DNA from: Clostridiaceae bacterium
Lineage (GTDB): Bacteria; Bacillota; Clostridia; DSM-8532
DNA length: 62,553 bases
Direction: 5' to 3'
NCBI GenBank assembly: GCA_012840245.1
Contig: DULR01000047.1
Coordinates: 1 to 62,553, forward strand
Positions 52,849-61,935 of the stretch are shown in pieces. The stretch's first letter is position 1, and the number at the start of each line of letters is the position of its first letter. The notes under the pieces are model-generated. The model saw nothing but the letters and a program-made list of their open reading frames with translations. It was not told the DNA's origin and searched no databases. Both the position numbers and the translations under genes were made by a program.

Positions 52849-54135
52849 TTGATAAAAACTAATATGGTTCTGACTGAGGAACAGCAGGCAATGCTAAACG
52901 GCGAAAAGGGCGAAGCCATGGCAAAGGTAATGAAGACTCTTGTTATGTATGGCGAAGCCTTTGGCGCCGAACGCATGGTTCCTGTTACAAGCAAATATGG
53001 TCATCTTGTTACAAGCTTTGGCCTTTCGGTAATGAAACCGGTATATGAACTTATAGACAAATTACTGGAGGCAGGAGCTGTTTCAGGCCAGAAATTCAGT
53101 GTTGACCCAAGGCCATTGGACAAGAATGTTCCTTCAAGCTTTCTGCAAAATCTTTTATTCAAATTCATGTACTCCAAGCAGAACAGTTATGAGGAACAGC
53201 TTGGGAAAATGGGACTTATGAATGAGAAAGCCTTTACCTGCACCTGTTACCTTGATGAGGTGGGCAATATTCCGCAGAAGGGCGAGATATTGAGTTGGGC
53301 AGAAAGCAGTGCTGTCGTATATGCCAACAGCGTCCTTGGTGCAAGATGTAACCGCAATTCAGGCATAATAGAGATGTTTGGAAGCATAGCCGGATGTGTT
53401 CCATATTTCGGTCTGTTGACTGATGAAGGACGTATGGCTTCATGGATAGTGGAAATACGGACAACAAAACTTCCTGAGGCTCAGGTCCTTGGAAGTGCCA
53501 TCGGCATGAAGGTTATGGAGGATGTTCCATACATAAGGGGACTTACAAATTTCATAGGAACACAGCTTGATGACAAAACAAAGTCATATCTTAAGGATAT
53601 GGGCGCTGCAACAGCATCGAACGGTGCAGTGGGACTCTTCCATGTGGAGAGGCTTACACCGGAGGCTCTGGAGTTGGGTGAAAAACTTATCAGACCTGAT
53701 GCAAAAACATATATTATAGATGATGCCGAACTGGAAAGAGTCAAAGCAGGATATCCCTGCATATGGAAGGATCCGGACGCCTCACCAAAGCTTTGCTTCG
53801 TAGGATGTCCCCATCTTTCGCTTATCCAGCTTAAGGAATGGACACTCAGGCTTGAAAGCAGGCTTAAGGAACTGAACAAAGAAAAAGTATCTGTTCCTAC
53901 CGTTTTTACAGCTTCTGTTCCCGTACTTGAGGCTTTCAATAAAACTGTGGAATCGGTAAAGCTTGCTCAAATGGGTGTCATCACATCATATATTTGTCCG
54001 CTTATGTACATGAATAACCCGTTATGCGGTAAAATGCCGGTAATAACAAATTCAAACAAGCTGAGAACATATACGACCAGCCGATATTATACCGATGATG
54101 AGATACTTGAAATAATCACGAAAGGGGGCAAATAA
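52849..54135 (+). CDS. Aconitase X (AcnX) large/catalytic subunit
   Basis: A 428-residue protein of the AcnX catalytic domain family (formerly DUF521). Family members dehydrate hydroxy-acids: bacterial forms act on cis-3-hydroxy-L-proline, archaeal forms on mevalonate 5-phosphate. Recognisable segments: LTEEQQAMLNGEKGEAMAK at the start, ESSAVVYANSVLGARCNRNSG (near residue 148, slightly split here as SSAVVYANSV and GARCNRNSG) and FVGCPHLSL (near 324). Several cysteines could hold an Fe-S cluster. Start TTG 52849 follows GGGGGG. The partner swivel subunit is next. The substrate is not assignable. Confidence 0.88.
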   Translation: MIKTNMVLTEEQQAMLNGEKGEAMAKVMKTLVMYGEAFGAERMVPVTSKYGHLVTSFGLSVMKPVYELIDKLLEAGAVSGQKFSVDPRPLDKNVPSSFLQNLLFKFMYSKQNSYEEQLGKMGLMNEKAFTCTCYLDEVGNIPQKGEILSWAESSAVVYANSVLGARCNRNSGIIEMFGSIAGCVPYFGLLTDEGRMASWIVEIRTTKLPEAQVLGSAIGMKVMEDVPYIRGLTNFIGTQLDDKTKSYLKDMGAATASNGAVGLFHVERLTPEALELGEKLIRPDAKTYIIDDAELERVKAGYPCIWKDPDASPKLCFVGCPHLSLIQLKEWTLRLESRLKELNKEKVSVPTVFTASVPVLEAFNKTVESVKLAQMGVITSYICPLMYMNNPLCGKMPVITNSNKLRTYTTSRYYTDDEILEIITKGGK

Positions 54136-54136
54136 T

Positions 54137-54577
54137 ATGAAAACATTCAAGGGTCGTCCGGTCGTTCCCGGTACTGTAAAAGCCGAAGCCCTGGTTTCAA
54201 AGGGTGGATTCAATACTCTGGCCAGCTATCAGAAGAGTCTTATGTTCGGAGACAAAAAGGGAACCTGTTCGGATCAGAATAACCCGGATTTATACGAAAA
54301 ACCCATGAGTGGAAAGGCTTTGTGCCTGCCCCAGACTATAGGCTCCACCACTGGGGGAATGGTTCTTTATTGTGCTGCGGCTCTTGGAAGGCAGCCTGCT
54401 TGTCTCTTGTTTTCGAAGCCAATTGATTCCCTTGCCGCTGCAGGAGCCATACTTGCCAATATATGGACCGAGATCAGTATGCCGACAGTGGATTGCCTTG
54501 GTGACGAGTTTCTTGAATATGTAAGGACCGGCATGACGATTTCTGTATCAGAGGATGGAACGGTAACTGTTGAGTAG
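54137..54577 (+). CDS. Aconitase X small (swivel) subunit
   Basis: A 146-residue protein of the AcnX swivel domain family (formerly DUF126). It has the typical opening FKGRPVVPGTVKAEALVS and the GKALCLPQTIGSTTGGMVLY block (near residue 58) that completes the active site with the large subunit. It starts one base after the large subunit, and a terminator follows, so the operon is reductase, large subunit, small subunit. Confidence 0.9.
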   Translation: MKTFKGRPVVPGTVKAEALVSKGGFNTLASYQKSLMFGDKKGTCSDQNNPDLYEKPMSGKALCLPQTIGSTTGGMVLYCAAALGRQPACLLFSKPIDSLAAAGAILANIWTEISMPTVDCLGDEFLEYVRTGMTISVSEDGTVTVE

Positions 54578-54616
54578 TGTTTTTATAAACAGACTTATCA
54601 GATAATATACTAAATC

Positions 54617-54645
54617 ACCCTCGGAGCTTTTCCGAGGGTTTTTCT
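54617..54645 (+). terminator. Intrinsic terminator after the AcnX operon
   Basis: ACCCTCGGA/TCCGAGGGT stem, five-base loop, TTTTCTT. It also lies eight bases from the stop of the convergent recombinase gene. Confidence 0.88.
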
Positions 54646-54652
54646 TAAAATA

Positions 54653-55654
54653 TTAATTTTCATTTTCATTATTCTTCTTTTTCTGCTTGATCGAAACAGA
54701 GGCGAGAGGATTGCTTCTGACCGCTTCTCTGAGTTGCTGATCATCGATATGGGTATATATCTCTGTCGTGGCGATGCTCTCATGGCCCAAAATAGCCTGC
54801 AGAGCCCGGATATCCACATTGCCGTGTTTGTACATGAGCGTTGCTGCAGTATGACGAAGTTTATGAGGTGAATATTTATCCGGATCGAGACCTGCAGCAC
54901 TGATATATTTTTTTACAAGATATTGAACGGTCTTTGGACTAATACGGGTCTTGCGTTCGCTTAAAAACAGAGCTTTCGGATCCCTGATGACCTTAAGTTT
55001 GCTTCGTTCTGCCATATAAGCCGCAATAGCTTCCTGGCAAGCCTGATTCAAATAAACGGTACGTTCCTTGTTGCCTTTTCCTATAACAGTCAGAGTATCG
55101 CCACGAATGCTGTTTACATTTATTCCCACAAGCTCTGAAAGACGAAGGCCGCAATTTAAAAATAATGTTATTATGGCATAATCCCTGGCCACATTTTTCT
55201 TTCCGTTTACATTATTTAACAAATTTATGCTTTCATTGAGATTAAGGTATCTTGGAAGTCTTTTGACATGTTTTGGAGAATCAAGCTCGGCAGCAGGGTT
55301 GTAATCGATAAGCTTGACCTTTGTATGAAGGTATTTATAAAAGGATTTCAGGCAGGCGACCTTACGGGCGCGGGTAACGGCAGAGTTTTCAAGCTCGCGG
55401 CTAGCAAAAGACATGAATCCATAGAGGTCGGTAAGATCGATTTTTTTGATATCATCAATGGTAATGTTTTTGACATCGATATTTTTAAAATCATTTTCAT
55501 TGGCATTGTATTTGATGACCTTGATATATCTTAAGAAGGTGCGAAGATCATAATGATATTCAGAAACAGTTTTTAAGGATTTATTTTTAATGGTAAGCAT
55601 ATAGTTCAAAAATTCTATAACGATATCGGGCATATCATTGAAATCCAGTGACAT
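54653..55654 (-). CDS. Tyrosine recombinase (XerC/XerA-like)
   Basis: A 333-residue site-specific recombinase. The SAM-like N-terminal domain (about residues 10-115) is followed by the catalytic domain with R171 (CGLRLSEL), K193 (GKGNKERTV), H264 and R267 (HKLRH), H291 (LGHES) and nucleophile Y300 (IYTH). Length and motif spacing match chromosomal Xer proteins in Clostridia, which resolve chromosome dimers. A lysine/asparagine-rich tail extends the C-terminus. No attachment sites or cargo genes lie around it, so a phage or island integrase is less likely. The start follows GAGGTG on the minus strand. Confidence 0.88.
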   Translation of the reverse strand: MSLDFNDMPDIVIEFLNYMLTIKNKSLKTVSEYHYDLRTFLRYIKVIKYNANENDFKNIDVKNITIDDIKKIDLTDLYGFMSFASRELENSAVTRARKVACLKSFYKYLHTKVKLIDYNPAAELDSPKHVKRLPRYLNLNESINLLNNVNGKKNVARDYAIITLFLNCGLRLSELVGINVNSIRGDTLTVIGKGNKERTVYLNQACQEAIAAYMAERSKLKVIRDPKALFLSERKTRISPKTVQYLVKKYISAAGLDPDKYSPHKLRHTAATLMYKHGNVDIRALQAILGHESIATTEIYTHIDDQQLREAVRSNPLASVSIKQKKKNNENEN

Positions 55655-56077
55655 AAAAACACCTCATGAAAGAATGATATAGTTACAGCAAAATAATAAT
55701 GATAGTAATGCTCATACCAGATAATCGGCGCACAGCCGGCCATTATTAAGTCGGTATATATAAGATTTCTCCATAATTATATACCACTCCTGTTCCTTAT
55801 TAAACAAAATTTTTATTTTGTCTAATGTGAGTTTAAATTTTAAGCGAGTTTATTTTTCTATCCCCTCATACTTTCGACTTCTGAAATTCCGGATAAAATA
55901 TGTTAGTCTAACAAATAGTTATGTGAAGAATGATTACGACTTAAGAAACTGCCGATAAAAAAATTAACAAACTTGTCATTCTGAGCGGAGCGAAGAATCT
56001 TTAAAAGGTCATTCACTGCACTTCGTGTTAAGGATGACATGATTGAAATCCTCTGAAAGCCAAAAACCACTTAAATT
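55655..56077. other. Intergenic region with short palindromes and a repeat copy
   Basis: No gene seen. It holds ACAAAAT/ATTTTGT (about 55805-55822), a perfect TGTTAGTCTAACA palindrome (55901-55913), and dispersed repeat sequence from 55973. The palindromes could be regulator sites for the recombinase gene. Confidence 0.4.
55973..56041 (-). repeat. Dispersed repeat copy plus fragment
   Basis: TTGTCATTCTGAGCGGAGCG then AAGAATCTTTAAAA, followed by a scrambled fragment AGGTCATTCACTGCACTTCG ending GGATGACAT. Confidence 0.85.
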
Positions 56078-56710
56078 TTAGCTGACGATCTCAATTTTCA
56101 GTTCGCCTTTTTCCAATGGCTTTAAAAATGAATCAACTATTTCTATATTTTTTTCATTAAGCCAGATATCTTTCTGGTCGTTCTTTATTATTACAGGCAT
56201 GCGGTCATGAATGTTTCTGATATCTTCATTGGCCTGAGTTGTCAGTATCGTAAAATAAGGCGTCTGTATCCCTTCCTTGTCCTTGAAGAACCAGTATAAT
56301 CCGGCCAGATACATCATTGAAGAATCAATCAATGTAATATAATGCTTTATTCTCTTTTTGCTGTTTTCAGCATCCTTCCATTCAAAGAATCCACGTGCAG
56401 GGATCAGACACCGCCGATTTGCATAAGGCAGCTTGAATAAAGGCTTTTCCTTTACAGTTTCACTCCTTGCGTTGATGATCGGTCTTCCCTTCATGACAGG
56501 AAAGCCCCATTTGATAGCATGTACAGCGCTCGACTGACGATTTTCCCCATTATCCTGGTTTGGATCCTTAGATTTATTCGGAGTGATCACAGGAGCATAA
56601 TCCCCGGGAAATATCTCGCCTGCTTTCTTCAGCAGTTCTTTTTCTATTTTTGATACCAAACCGGCAAAATCGTCAAGATCTCCTTCAGGAATATAAAATC
56701 TGCCACACAT
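56078..56710 (-). CDS. SRAP domain protein (HMCES/YedK family)
   Basis: A 210-residue protein. SRAP proteins form a covalent thiazolidine link with abasic sites in single-stranded DNA through Cys2, protecting them from breakage. Cys2 is present (MCGRFYIPEGD). Other active-site residues are in INARSETVKEKPLF (near residue 78), RGFFEWKD (near 107) and IHDRMPVII (near 170). Cytoplasmic DNA repair or damage response role by family. It is transcribed toward the recombinase gene. Confidence 0.93.
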   Translation of the reverse strand: MCGRFYIPEGDLDDFAGLVSKIEKELLKKAGEIFPGDYAPVITPNKSKDPNQDNGENRQSSAVHAIKWGFPVMKGRPIINARSETVKEKPLFKLPYANRRCLIPARGFFEWKDAENSKKRIKHYITLIDSSMMYLAGLYWFFKDKEGIQTPYFTILTTQANEDIRNIHDRMPVIIKNDQKDIWLNEKNIEIVDSFLKPLEKGELKIEIVS

Positions 56711-56782
56711 AATTATTAATCCTCGTGGATATTATAATAAAGTAATAATGAAAAGATGTAAATACAATATTATAAATATTAT

Positions 56783-56814
56783 AAGGACTAAACCTTTGAT
56801 AAAGCTTAGTCCTT
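56783..56814 (-). terminator. Terminator after frr
   Basis: AAGGACTAA pairs with TTAGTCCTT around a 14-base loop. T-rich DNA (TTATAATATTTAT) follows on the minus strand. Confidence 0.65.
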
Positions 56815-56826
56815 AATGAATAAGTT

Positions 56827-57381
56827 TTATACTTCCATTATCTCCTGGATCTTGGTTTCCACTATCTTATCGATCTTTTCGATATAATCGTCGGTAAACT
56901 TCTGGATATCTTTTTCTGCAGTCTTGAGATCATCTTCGGTTATTTCTTTTGCCTTTTCGCTTTTCTTGTAATTGTCTACCGCATCACGCCTGATCTGACG
57001 GATAGCGACCTTGCTGTTTTCACCGAGTTTTTTGACTTCCTTGGTAAGTTCAAGTCTTCTTTCCTCAGTTAGCGGCGGGAATATCAGGCGGATAACCTTG
57101 CCATCGTTGTTCGGGTTGATGCCCAGATCCGACATTTGGATTGCTTTGATGATGTCATTAAGTATTTTGCTGTCCCAGGGCTGGATAACTATCTGCCTGG
57201 CTTCAGGAACCTGAATGTTTGCAAGCTGGTTGATTGGTGTCGGGGTGCCATAATAATTGACAGTCAGCTTGTCTAACAGCTTCGGATTGGCTCTGCCGGC
57301 ACGAATTGACCCCAATTCTTCCTTCAAAACGGTAAGTGTCTTCTCCATCTTTTTGGTATAAACATCATAATCCTTCAGCAT
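56827..57381 (-). CDS. frr: Ribosome recycling factor
   Basis: Splits post-termination ribosomes together with EF-G; 184 residues, the standard length. Signatures: [21 protein letters not shown] block near residue 25, [13 protein letters not shown] near 42, and the C-terminal [20 protein letters not shown] segment. Last gene of the rpsB-tsf-pyrH-frr cluster, five bases after pyrH. Confidence 0.97.
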   Translation of the reverse strand: MLKDYDVYTKKMEKTLTVLKEELGSIRAGRANPKLLDKLTVNYYGTPTPINQLANIQVPEARQIVIQPWDSKILNDIIKAIQMSDLGINPNNDGKVIRLIFPPLTEERRLELTKEVKKLGENSKVAIRQIRRDAVDNYKKSEKAKEITEDDLKTAEKDIQKFTDDYIEKIDKIVETKIQEIMEV

Positions 57382-57386
57382 ATTTA

Positions 57387-58100
57387 TTAAACCTCCCTTG
57401 CAACAAATGTACCAACATTCTCGCCGTTTAAAACTTTCAGAATATTTTCAGGGTTTTTAATACTGAATACGAGTAAAGGAATATTGTTGTCCATACAAAG
57501 CGAAGTTGCGGTAGAATCCATGACCCCCAACTGGCGCTGCAATACTTCGTAAAAGCTGATCTTCTCAAACTTTTTAGCCTCAGGATTCAGTTTTGGATCG
57601 CTGTCATATACTGCATCGACGTTTTTTGCCAGAAGGATTATATCCGAATCTATCTCTGCAGCCCTCAAAACTGCTGCCGTGTCAGTTGAAAAGTAAGGAT
57701 TACCGGTACCACACGCAAAAATGACTACTCTTTTCTTTTCAAGGTGTCTTACGGCTCTTCTCCTGATATATGGTTCGGCGATTCTTGGCATATCCAGGGC
57801 TGTCTGAACTCTCGTCGGAACTCCCCTGGATTCAAGTGCATCCTGCAAGGCAAGTGCATTCATTACTGTTGCCAGCATACCCATATGGTCGGCTGTGGTT
57901 CTGTCCATTCCGCTGCTGCTGCGACCTCTCCAGAAGTTTCCGCCCCCTACAACTATGCCGATTTCAACTCCCATTTCCCATGCTGCTTTTAATTTATCAC
58001 TGATTTCAGTTAATATGGAAGTGTCGATCCCTATCCCCTTATCGCCGGATAAGGCCTCGCCGCTGATTTTTAACATGATACGCTTATACTTTAAACCCAT
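57387..58100 (-). CDS. pyrH: UMP kinase
   Basis: Phosphorylates UMP to UDP; bacterial hexameric type of 237 residues. Motifs: [13 protein letters not shown] at the start, [10 protein letters not shown] near residue 46, [15 protein letters not shown] near 65 and [16 protein letters not shown] near 125. GGAGG precedes ATG 58100; an ORF extension 11 codons upstream has no signal. It sits between tsf and frr in the usual order. Confidence 0.97.
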   Translation of the reverse strand: MGLKYKRIMLKISGEALSGDKGIGIDTSILTEISDKLKAAWEMGVEIGIVVGGGNFWRGRSSSGMDRTTADHMGMLATVMNALALQDALESRGVPTRVQTALDMPRIAEPYIRRRAVRHLEKKRVVIFACGTGNPYFSTDTAAVLRAAEIDSDIILLAKNVDAVYDSDPKLNPEAKKFEKISFYEVLQRQLGVMDSTATSLCMDNNIPLLVFSIKNPENILKVLNGENVGTFVAREV

Positions 58101-58192
58101 AAGACCTCCGCAAATTTCTACAGGTGATAGCAAATTGGCATATTAAAAGGGAGTATATATGATATTTATCAATATACCCCCTCAATAGCTTA

Positions 58193-58840
58193 TTACTTTA
58201 ACTGTTTCATAACTTCTTCCGCGAAGTTCTCTTCTTTCTTTTCAAGACCCTCGCCCATTTCGAAACGAACAAATCTTCTGATATTGATATTTTCACCTAT
58301 TGTGGCGATTTTCTCTTTCAGAACCTGTTCTACGGTCTTATCGTTGTCCTTTATGAAAGGCTGCTCAAGGAGGCATACTTCATTATAGAATTTTTCGATC
58401 CTGCCGGCTACCATCTTTTCAGCTATATGAGCCGGTTTGCCTTCATTAATTGCCTGAGCCTTGAGGATTTCCTTTTCCTTCTCGATCACTTCAGCGGGAA
58501 CGTCTTCCCTCTTGACATATTGAGGACTCATAGCTGCTATCTGCATAGCAACGTCCTTTACAAAAGACCTGAACTCTTCATTTTTAGCGGCAAAGTCGGT
58601 TTCGATGTTGACTTCTACAAGAACGCCTATGCGTCCGCCGCCATGGATATATGCATCAACGATACCTTCAGAAGCGAGTCTGCCGGATTTTTTAGCGGCT
58701 TTGGCTATACCCTTTTCACGAAGATATTCGATTGCTTTTTCCATATCGCCGTTTGTTTCCATCAAAGCTTTTTTGCAATCCATCATACCTGCGCCGGTTC
58801 TCTCTCTGAGGTCTTTTACCATACTAGCAGTGATTTCCAT
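58193..58840 (-). CDS. tsf: Elongation factor Ts
   Basis: Nucleotide exchange factor for EF-Tu; 215 residues, the short form with a single core subdomain typical of many Firmicutes. It begins [22 protein letters not shown] and has an N-terminal UBA-like domain, with the conserved [10 protein letters not shown] near residue 80. It lies 27 bases after rpsB, with AGGAGG before its start. Confidence 0.97.
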   Translation of the reverse strand: MEITASMVKDLRERTGAGMMDCKKALMETNGDMEKAIEYLREKGIAKAAKKSGRLASEGIVDAYIHGGGRIGVLVEVNIETDFAAKNEEFRSFVKDVAMQIAAMSPQYVKREDVPAEVIEKEKEILKAQAINEGKPAHIAEKMVAGRIEKFYNEVCLLEQPFIKDNDKTVEQVLKEKIATIGENINIRRFVRFEMGEGLEKKEENFAEEVMKQLK

Positions 58841-58867
58841 ATTAATTTCCTCCTATATAGCGTTATA

Positions 58868-59662
58868 TTATTCCTCGGCTGTTACTTCTTCGGAATCGGG
58901 AACATTATCTATGCTTTCAACTATAGCAGTTTCATCAATGTTTTCCTCATCTGACTCTGAAACAGCAGCCGAACCCATTTCACCCTGTTTTGCCTCGATA
59001 ACGGCGTCGGCAATCTTGGAGCTTATAAGTTTAACTGCTCTTATTGCATCATCGTTGCCGGGAATGACATAATCAACTTCATCAGGGTCACAGTTAGTAT
59101 CTACGATTGCCACAATAGGAATACCCAGTTTTCTTGCTTCAAGAATTGCAGTTCTTTCCTTTTTGGGGTCAACGATGAACAATGCAACAGGAAGCGATTT
59201 CATTCCAACGATACCGCCAAGGTTCTTTTCAAGTTTCTCCATTTCAAGAACGAGCTTGCTTACCTCTTTCTTGGGAAGCACTTCGAATGTTCCGTCGGAT
59301 TCCATCTTCTTGAGAGCCTGGAGACGATCGATGCTCTTGCGGATAGTTTTGAAGTTGGTGAGCATACCGCCGAGCCATCTGTTGTTAACATAGAATTGTC
59401 CGCAACGTTCTGCTTCTTCTTTGATAGCATCCTGTGCCTGCTTCTTGGTTCCTACAAAAAGAATGTTTCCGCCCTCCATTACGAGGTCTCTGATAAAGAA
59501 ATAAGCTTCATCGATTTTTTTGACGGTTTTCTGAAGATCAATGATATAAATGCCGTTTCTTTCGGTGAAGATGTATTCCGCCATTTTCGGGTTCCATCTT
59601 CTTGTCTGGTGACCAAAGTGTACGCCTGCTTCAAGCAGTTGTTTCATAGAAATTACTGACAT
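58868..59662 (-). CDS. rpsB: 30S ribosomal protein S2
   Basis: Small-subunit protein that bridges head and body of the 30S; 264 residues. It opens [20 protein letters not shown] and contains [12 protein letters not shown] and [21 protein letters not shown] very acidic 30-residue C-terminal tail ([13 protein letters not shown] ... EEVTAEE) follows the core. AAGGAGG precedes ATG 59662; the 25 codons upstream in frame have no signal. First gene of the cluster. Confidence 0.97.
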   Translation of the reverse strand: MSVISMKQLLEAGVHFGHQTRRWNPKMAEYIFTERNGIYIIDLQKTVKKIDEAYFFIRDLVMEGGNILFVGTKKQAQDAIKEEAERCGQFYVNNRWLGGMLTNFKTIRKSIDRLQALKKMESDGTFEVLPKKEVSKLVLEMEKLEKNLGGIVGMKSLPVALFIVDPKKERTAILEARKLGIPIVAIVDTNCDPDEVDYVIPGNDDAIRAVKLISSKIADAVIEAKQGEMGSAAVSESDEENIDETAIVESIDNVPDSEEVTAEE

Positions 59663-59779
59663 AAAGATAATCCTCCTTGTTTTTTCCTCCGTCATTTTCT
59701 TCTTTGCAAAGGACCCGATCATCATGAAAGAGCACAACTTCGCAAATCAAATGACGTGTGTGTTAAAATTACCCGTAAC

Positions 59780-59809
59780 ATTATAGCACGGTGCCAGATT
59801 ATTTGACAA
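59780..59809 (-). promoter_or_regulatory. Promoter of rpsB-tsf-pyrH-frr
   Basis: On the minus strand TTGTCA, 18 bases, TATAAT, about 118 bases before the rpsB start. The long leader could hold an autoregulatory structure, which I did not resolve. Confidence 0.8.
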
Positions 59810-59887
59810 GTGCTTATGTAAGCTTTGAGAAAAATTCAGACAACAAATATATGATAATTTGCCAAACTGGATGCAAGATTTGCTGCC

Positions 59888-60172
59888 CTATTTGCTGAAA
59901 GGCTCCTGGTTATGATTCGGATTTCTCTTTACAATGATCGCAGCCTTGGTAATGGCTGAGATAACATCGACCTCAAACTGAGTTTTAAGGTTGTTAATTT
60001 TCGAGTAAATCTCGCCCTTCCGAGTGACGATATACTGAGGAGGCAGATCATTGAGCGCTTTTGCAGCGATATCATATCTGCAGCGATCGCAAGTGCACAT
60101 CTTTATGTCTTTCAGGATTTCATCCATTGTATTAAGGACAATTTCTTCCATATAGTTCTTCATCTGGTGCAT
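59888..60172 (-). CDS. ComFB-like protein
   Basis: A 94-residue protein of the late-competence ComFB family. Family features: MKNYMEEIVLNTMDEIL, the cysteine cluster CTCDRCRYDIAAKALNDLPPQYIVT (residues 27-50, split as CTCDRCRYDI and ALNDLPPQY) and a helical end. Some ComFB proteins have been reported to bind cyclic dinucleotides; whether this one does is not known. AGGAGG precedes the ATG on the minus strand. Lies between rpsB and yqeG with no obvious partner. Confidence 0.85.
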   Translation of the reverse strand: MHQMKNYMEEIVLNTMDEILKDIKMCTCDRCRYDIAAKALNDLPPQYIVTRKGEIYSKINNLKTQFEVDVISAITKAAIIVKRNPNHNQEPFSK

Positions 60173-60241
60173 AAGACAGACCTCCTGTCGTGATTCTTTA
60201 TAAATTCTAGCATATTATTCATCAAAAAACACTAATTCATT

Positions 60242-60745
60242 TTATAATTTATCCTTATATTCCTTCTTTTTTAAAAAAGGTTTTTCGAAAATTCGCTTGA
60301 TCCTGACGAAAATTGGTTCATCCGGATCAATGGGCTTTATCAGGATCGGACGGATACCTTTCAGGTTACCCCCCAGAACGTCGGTAAAAAGCTGGTCTCC
60401 TATTACAGCAACCTGGTCCCTGCTCAGATCCATTATTCGGATTGCTTTGTCAAATCCTCTCCCCAATGGCTTATATGCCTTATATATATACTCGATCTCC
60501 AGAGGTTTGCAAAATTCTTCCACACGATGCTTGCGTCCGTTTGAAACGATGACCGTTTTTATCCTGCTATCTTTAAGGTCCTTTATATATCTGTATACCT
60601 TTTCCCCTGCTTCTTTGACATTCGTTGCCACCAGGGTGTTGTCTATATCGAGTATCAGTCCGTAAATGCCATTTTTTTTCAGCATCTCAGGAGTTATATC
60701 AAATATTGAGTTTACATATGCATAAGGTTCAAAGAGCTTTTTCAT
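60242..60745 (-). CDS. yqeG: YqeG family HAD phosphatase
   Basis: A 167-residue HAD-superfamily IIIA phosphatase. The nucleophile motif is LILDIDNTLVA (D33, D35), motif II IVSNGRK (near residue 83), and motif IV VIGDQLFTDVLGGNLKG (near 115). YqeG is widespread in Firmicutes, and the eukaryotic/cyanobacterial relatives dephosphorylate phosphatidylglycerophosphate, so a lipid phosphatase role is possible but unproven. It sits alone between ComFB and a divergent membrane protein. Confidence 0.93.
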   Translation of the reverse strand: MKKLFEPYAYVNSIFDITPEMLKKNGIYGLILDIDNTLVATNVKEAGEKVYRYIKDLKDSRIKTVIVSNGRKHRVEEFCKPLEIEYIYKAYKPLGRGFDKAIRIMDLSRDQVAVIGDQLFTDVLGGNLKGIRPILIKPIDPDEPIFVRIKRIFEKPFLKKKEYKDKL

Positions 60746-60850
60746 TCACACCACCAAGGTTTTTATTTCATATTTATAATTCTTTATTCATATGTTTTTT
60801 ATTAGCTTACAACAGATTTCACCATTCCGCAACCATGATGAACAGGCAAA

Positions 60851-60869
60851 AATCACCCATGGGGTGATT
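60851..60869. promoter_or_regulatory. Perfect inverted repeat over the -35 of the membrane protein gene
   Basis: AATCACCC, ATG, GGGTGATT: an 8-bp inverted repeat with a 3-base centre whose right half runs into the TTGCTA element at 60868. Candidate repressor site. Confidence 0.6.
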
Positions 60870-60896
60870 GCTAGGGCAGTACTCTTGTGTTATATT
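60868..60896 (+). promoter_or_regulatory. Promoter of the membrane protein gene
   Basis: TTGCTA, 17 bases, TATATT, about 35 bases before the start. Confidence 0.6.
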
Positions 60897-60930
60897 ATTT
60901 CCAAATATATGGATTTAGGAGGTCTTATTG

Positions 60931-61872
60931 ATGAAACCATCTGCAATTGTTGCCAAGACATTTCCATTCATGTTGATCCGACTATTAGCCTATTTTGTGT
61001 TTTTCATCGGTATTTGCATTTACACTGCCATAGTCGTATGGCTTCTTGGTGTAATCAAACCCGAAGGATTCTTTGCTGTTGTAAGCTTTGCCATTTTTGG
61101 CGGCGGTGGCTGGGCAATTTACCGTTTTGTAAGAGATTATATCAATTATATGATCAAAGCCGCACATGTGGCTGTTATAGCTGACATGGCCATTAAAGGC
61201 GGAGTTCCTGATGGCTTTAACATGTATAATTATGGTGTAGCCAAAGTTAAGAAGTTCTTCGTTGCCTCCAATGTGCTTTTTGCAGTTGACAGGCTTGTAG
61301 CCGGAAGTGTAAGGCAGATTCAGCGTGTTATTGGAGGTATCGGCGAATTCCTGAAGTTTATACCGGGAGTCAAGGCTGTTACCCAGATATTGAACATGTT
61401 TGTTGATATTGTCCTGAACTATGTTGATGAATGCATAATGGCTTATATATTCCTGCATGAGGGCCAGAATGTGTGGAAGAGCGCTGCAGATGGAGTTGTT
61501 TTATATGCGCAGAACTGGAAGACCATATTTAAGACCGGCGGAAAGATTTTGATATTCCTCATTATATTCTTCCTTATCTCCTTCCTGATTTTCAATGGTG
61601 TATTTGCAGGAATCTTCAACGGAATAGACAGTCTCAGTGACGGCGGTCTTGCAATGCCGATCGCATGGGTACTCACGATCGCATTTGTTCTTGTATTGAA
61701 ATGGGCAATACTGGACTCAATCATTATGATCTACATGATGTGCAGTTATCTCAAAGTTGCTTACGGTACTGAGCCCAGCTATGATCTGTACGGCAAGCTG
61801 CAAGGTATGAGCAAGAAATTCAAGGAACTGTTCGGAAAATCCCAGGAAGCTCCGAATACTGCTCAAGGATAA
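60931..61872 (+). CDS. Polytopic membrane protein, function unknown
   Basis: A 313-residue protein with about five hydrophobic helices: two at the N-terminus (LIRLLAYFVFFIGICIYTAI and the GGGGW-containing helix), one amphipathic central region with FIPGVKAVTQIL, and two at the C-terminus. A short charged tail (KKFKELFGKSQEAP) ends it. No domain recognised with confidence. AGGAGG is eight bases before ATG 60931. A promoter overlapped by a perfect inverted repeat lies upstream and a terminator downstream, so it is a regulated single-gene unit. Confidence 0.75.
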   Translation: MKPSAIVAKTFPFMLIRLLAYFVFFIGICIYTAIVVWLLGVIKPEGFFAVVSFAIFGGGGWAIYRFVRDYINYMIKAAHVAVIADMAIKGGVPDGFNMYNYGVAKVKKFFVASNVLFAVDRLVAGSVRQIQRVIGGIGEFLKFIPGVKAVTQILNMFVDIVLNYVDECIMAYIFLHEGQNVWKSAADGVVLYAQNWKTIFKTGGKILIFLIIFFLISFLIFNGVFAGIFNGIDSLSDGGLAMPIAWVLTIAFVLVLKWAILDSIIMIYMMCSYLKVAYGTEPSYDLYGKLQGMSKKFKELFGKSQEAPNTAQG

Positions 61873-61893
61873 GTGATTATATAAGCGATCTAA

Positions 61894-61923
61894 AAGGGAT
61901 CTGCATTTGCAGATCCCTTTTTC
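61894..61923 (+). terminator. Intrinsic terminator after the membrane protein gene
   Basis: GGGATCTGC/GCAGATCCC stem with an ATTT loop and TTTTTCC tail; it lies close to the convergent YyaL remnant. Confidence 0.9.
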
Positions 61924-61935
61924 CTTTATGTGCGT

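Noticed and set aside
54653..55654. Tyrosine recombinase as integrase of a genomic island
   Set aside because: Flanking genes are ordinary chromosomal ones, no direct-repeat attachment sites or phage genes were found, and the sequence resembles chromosomal Xer proteins.
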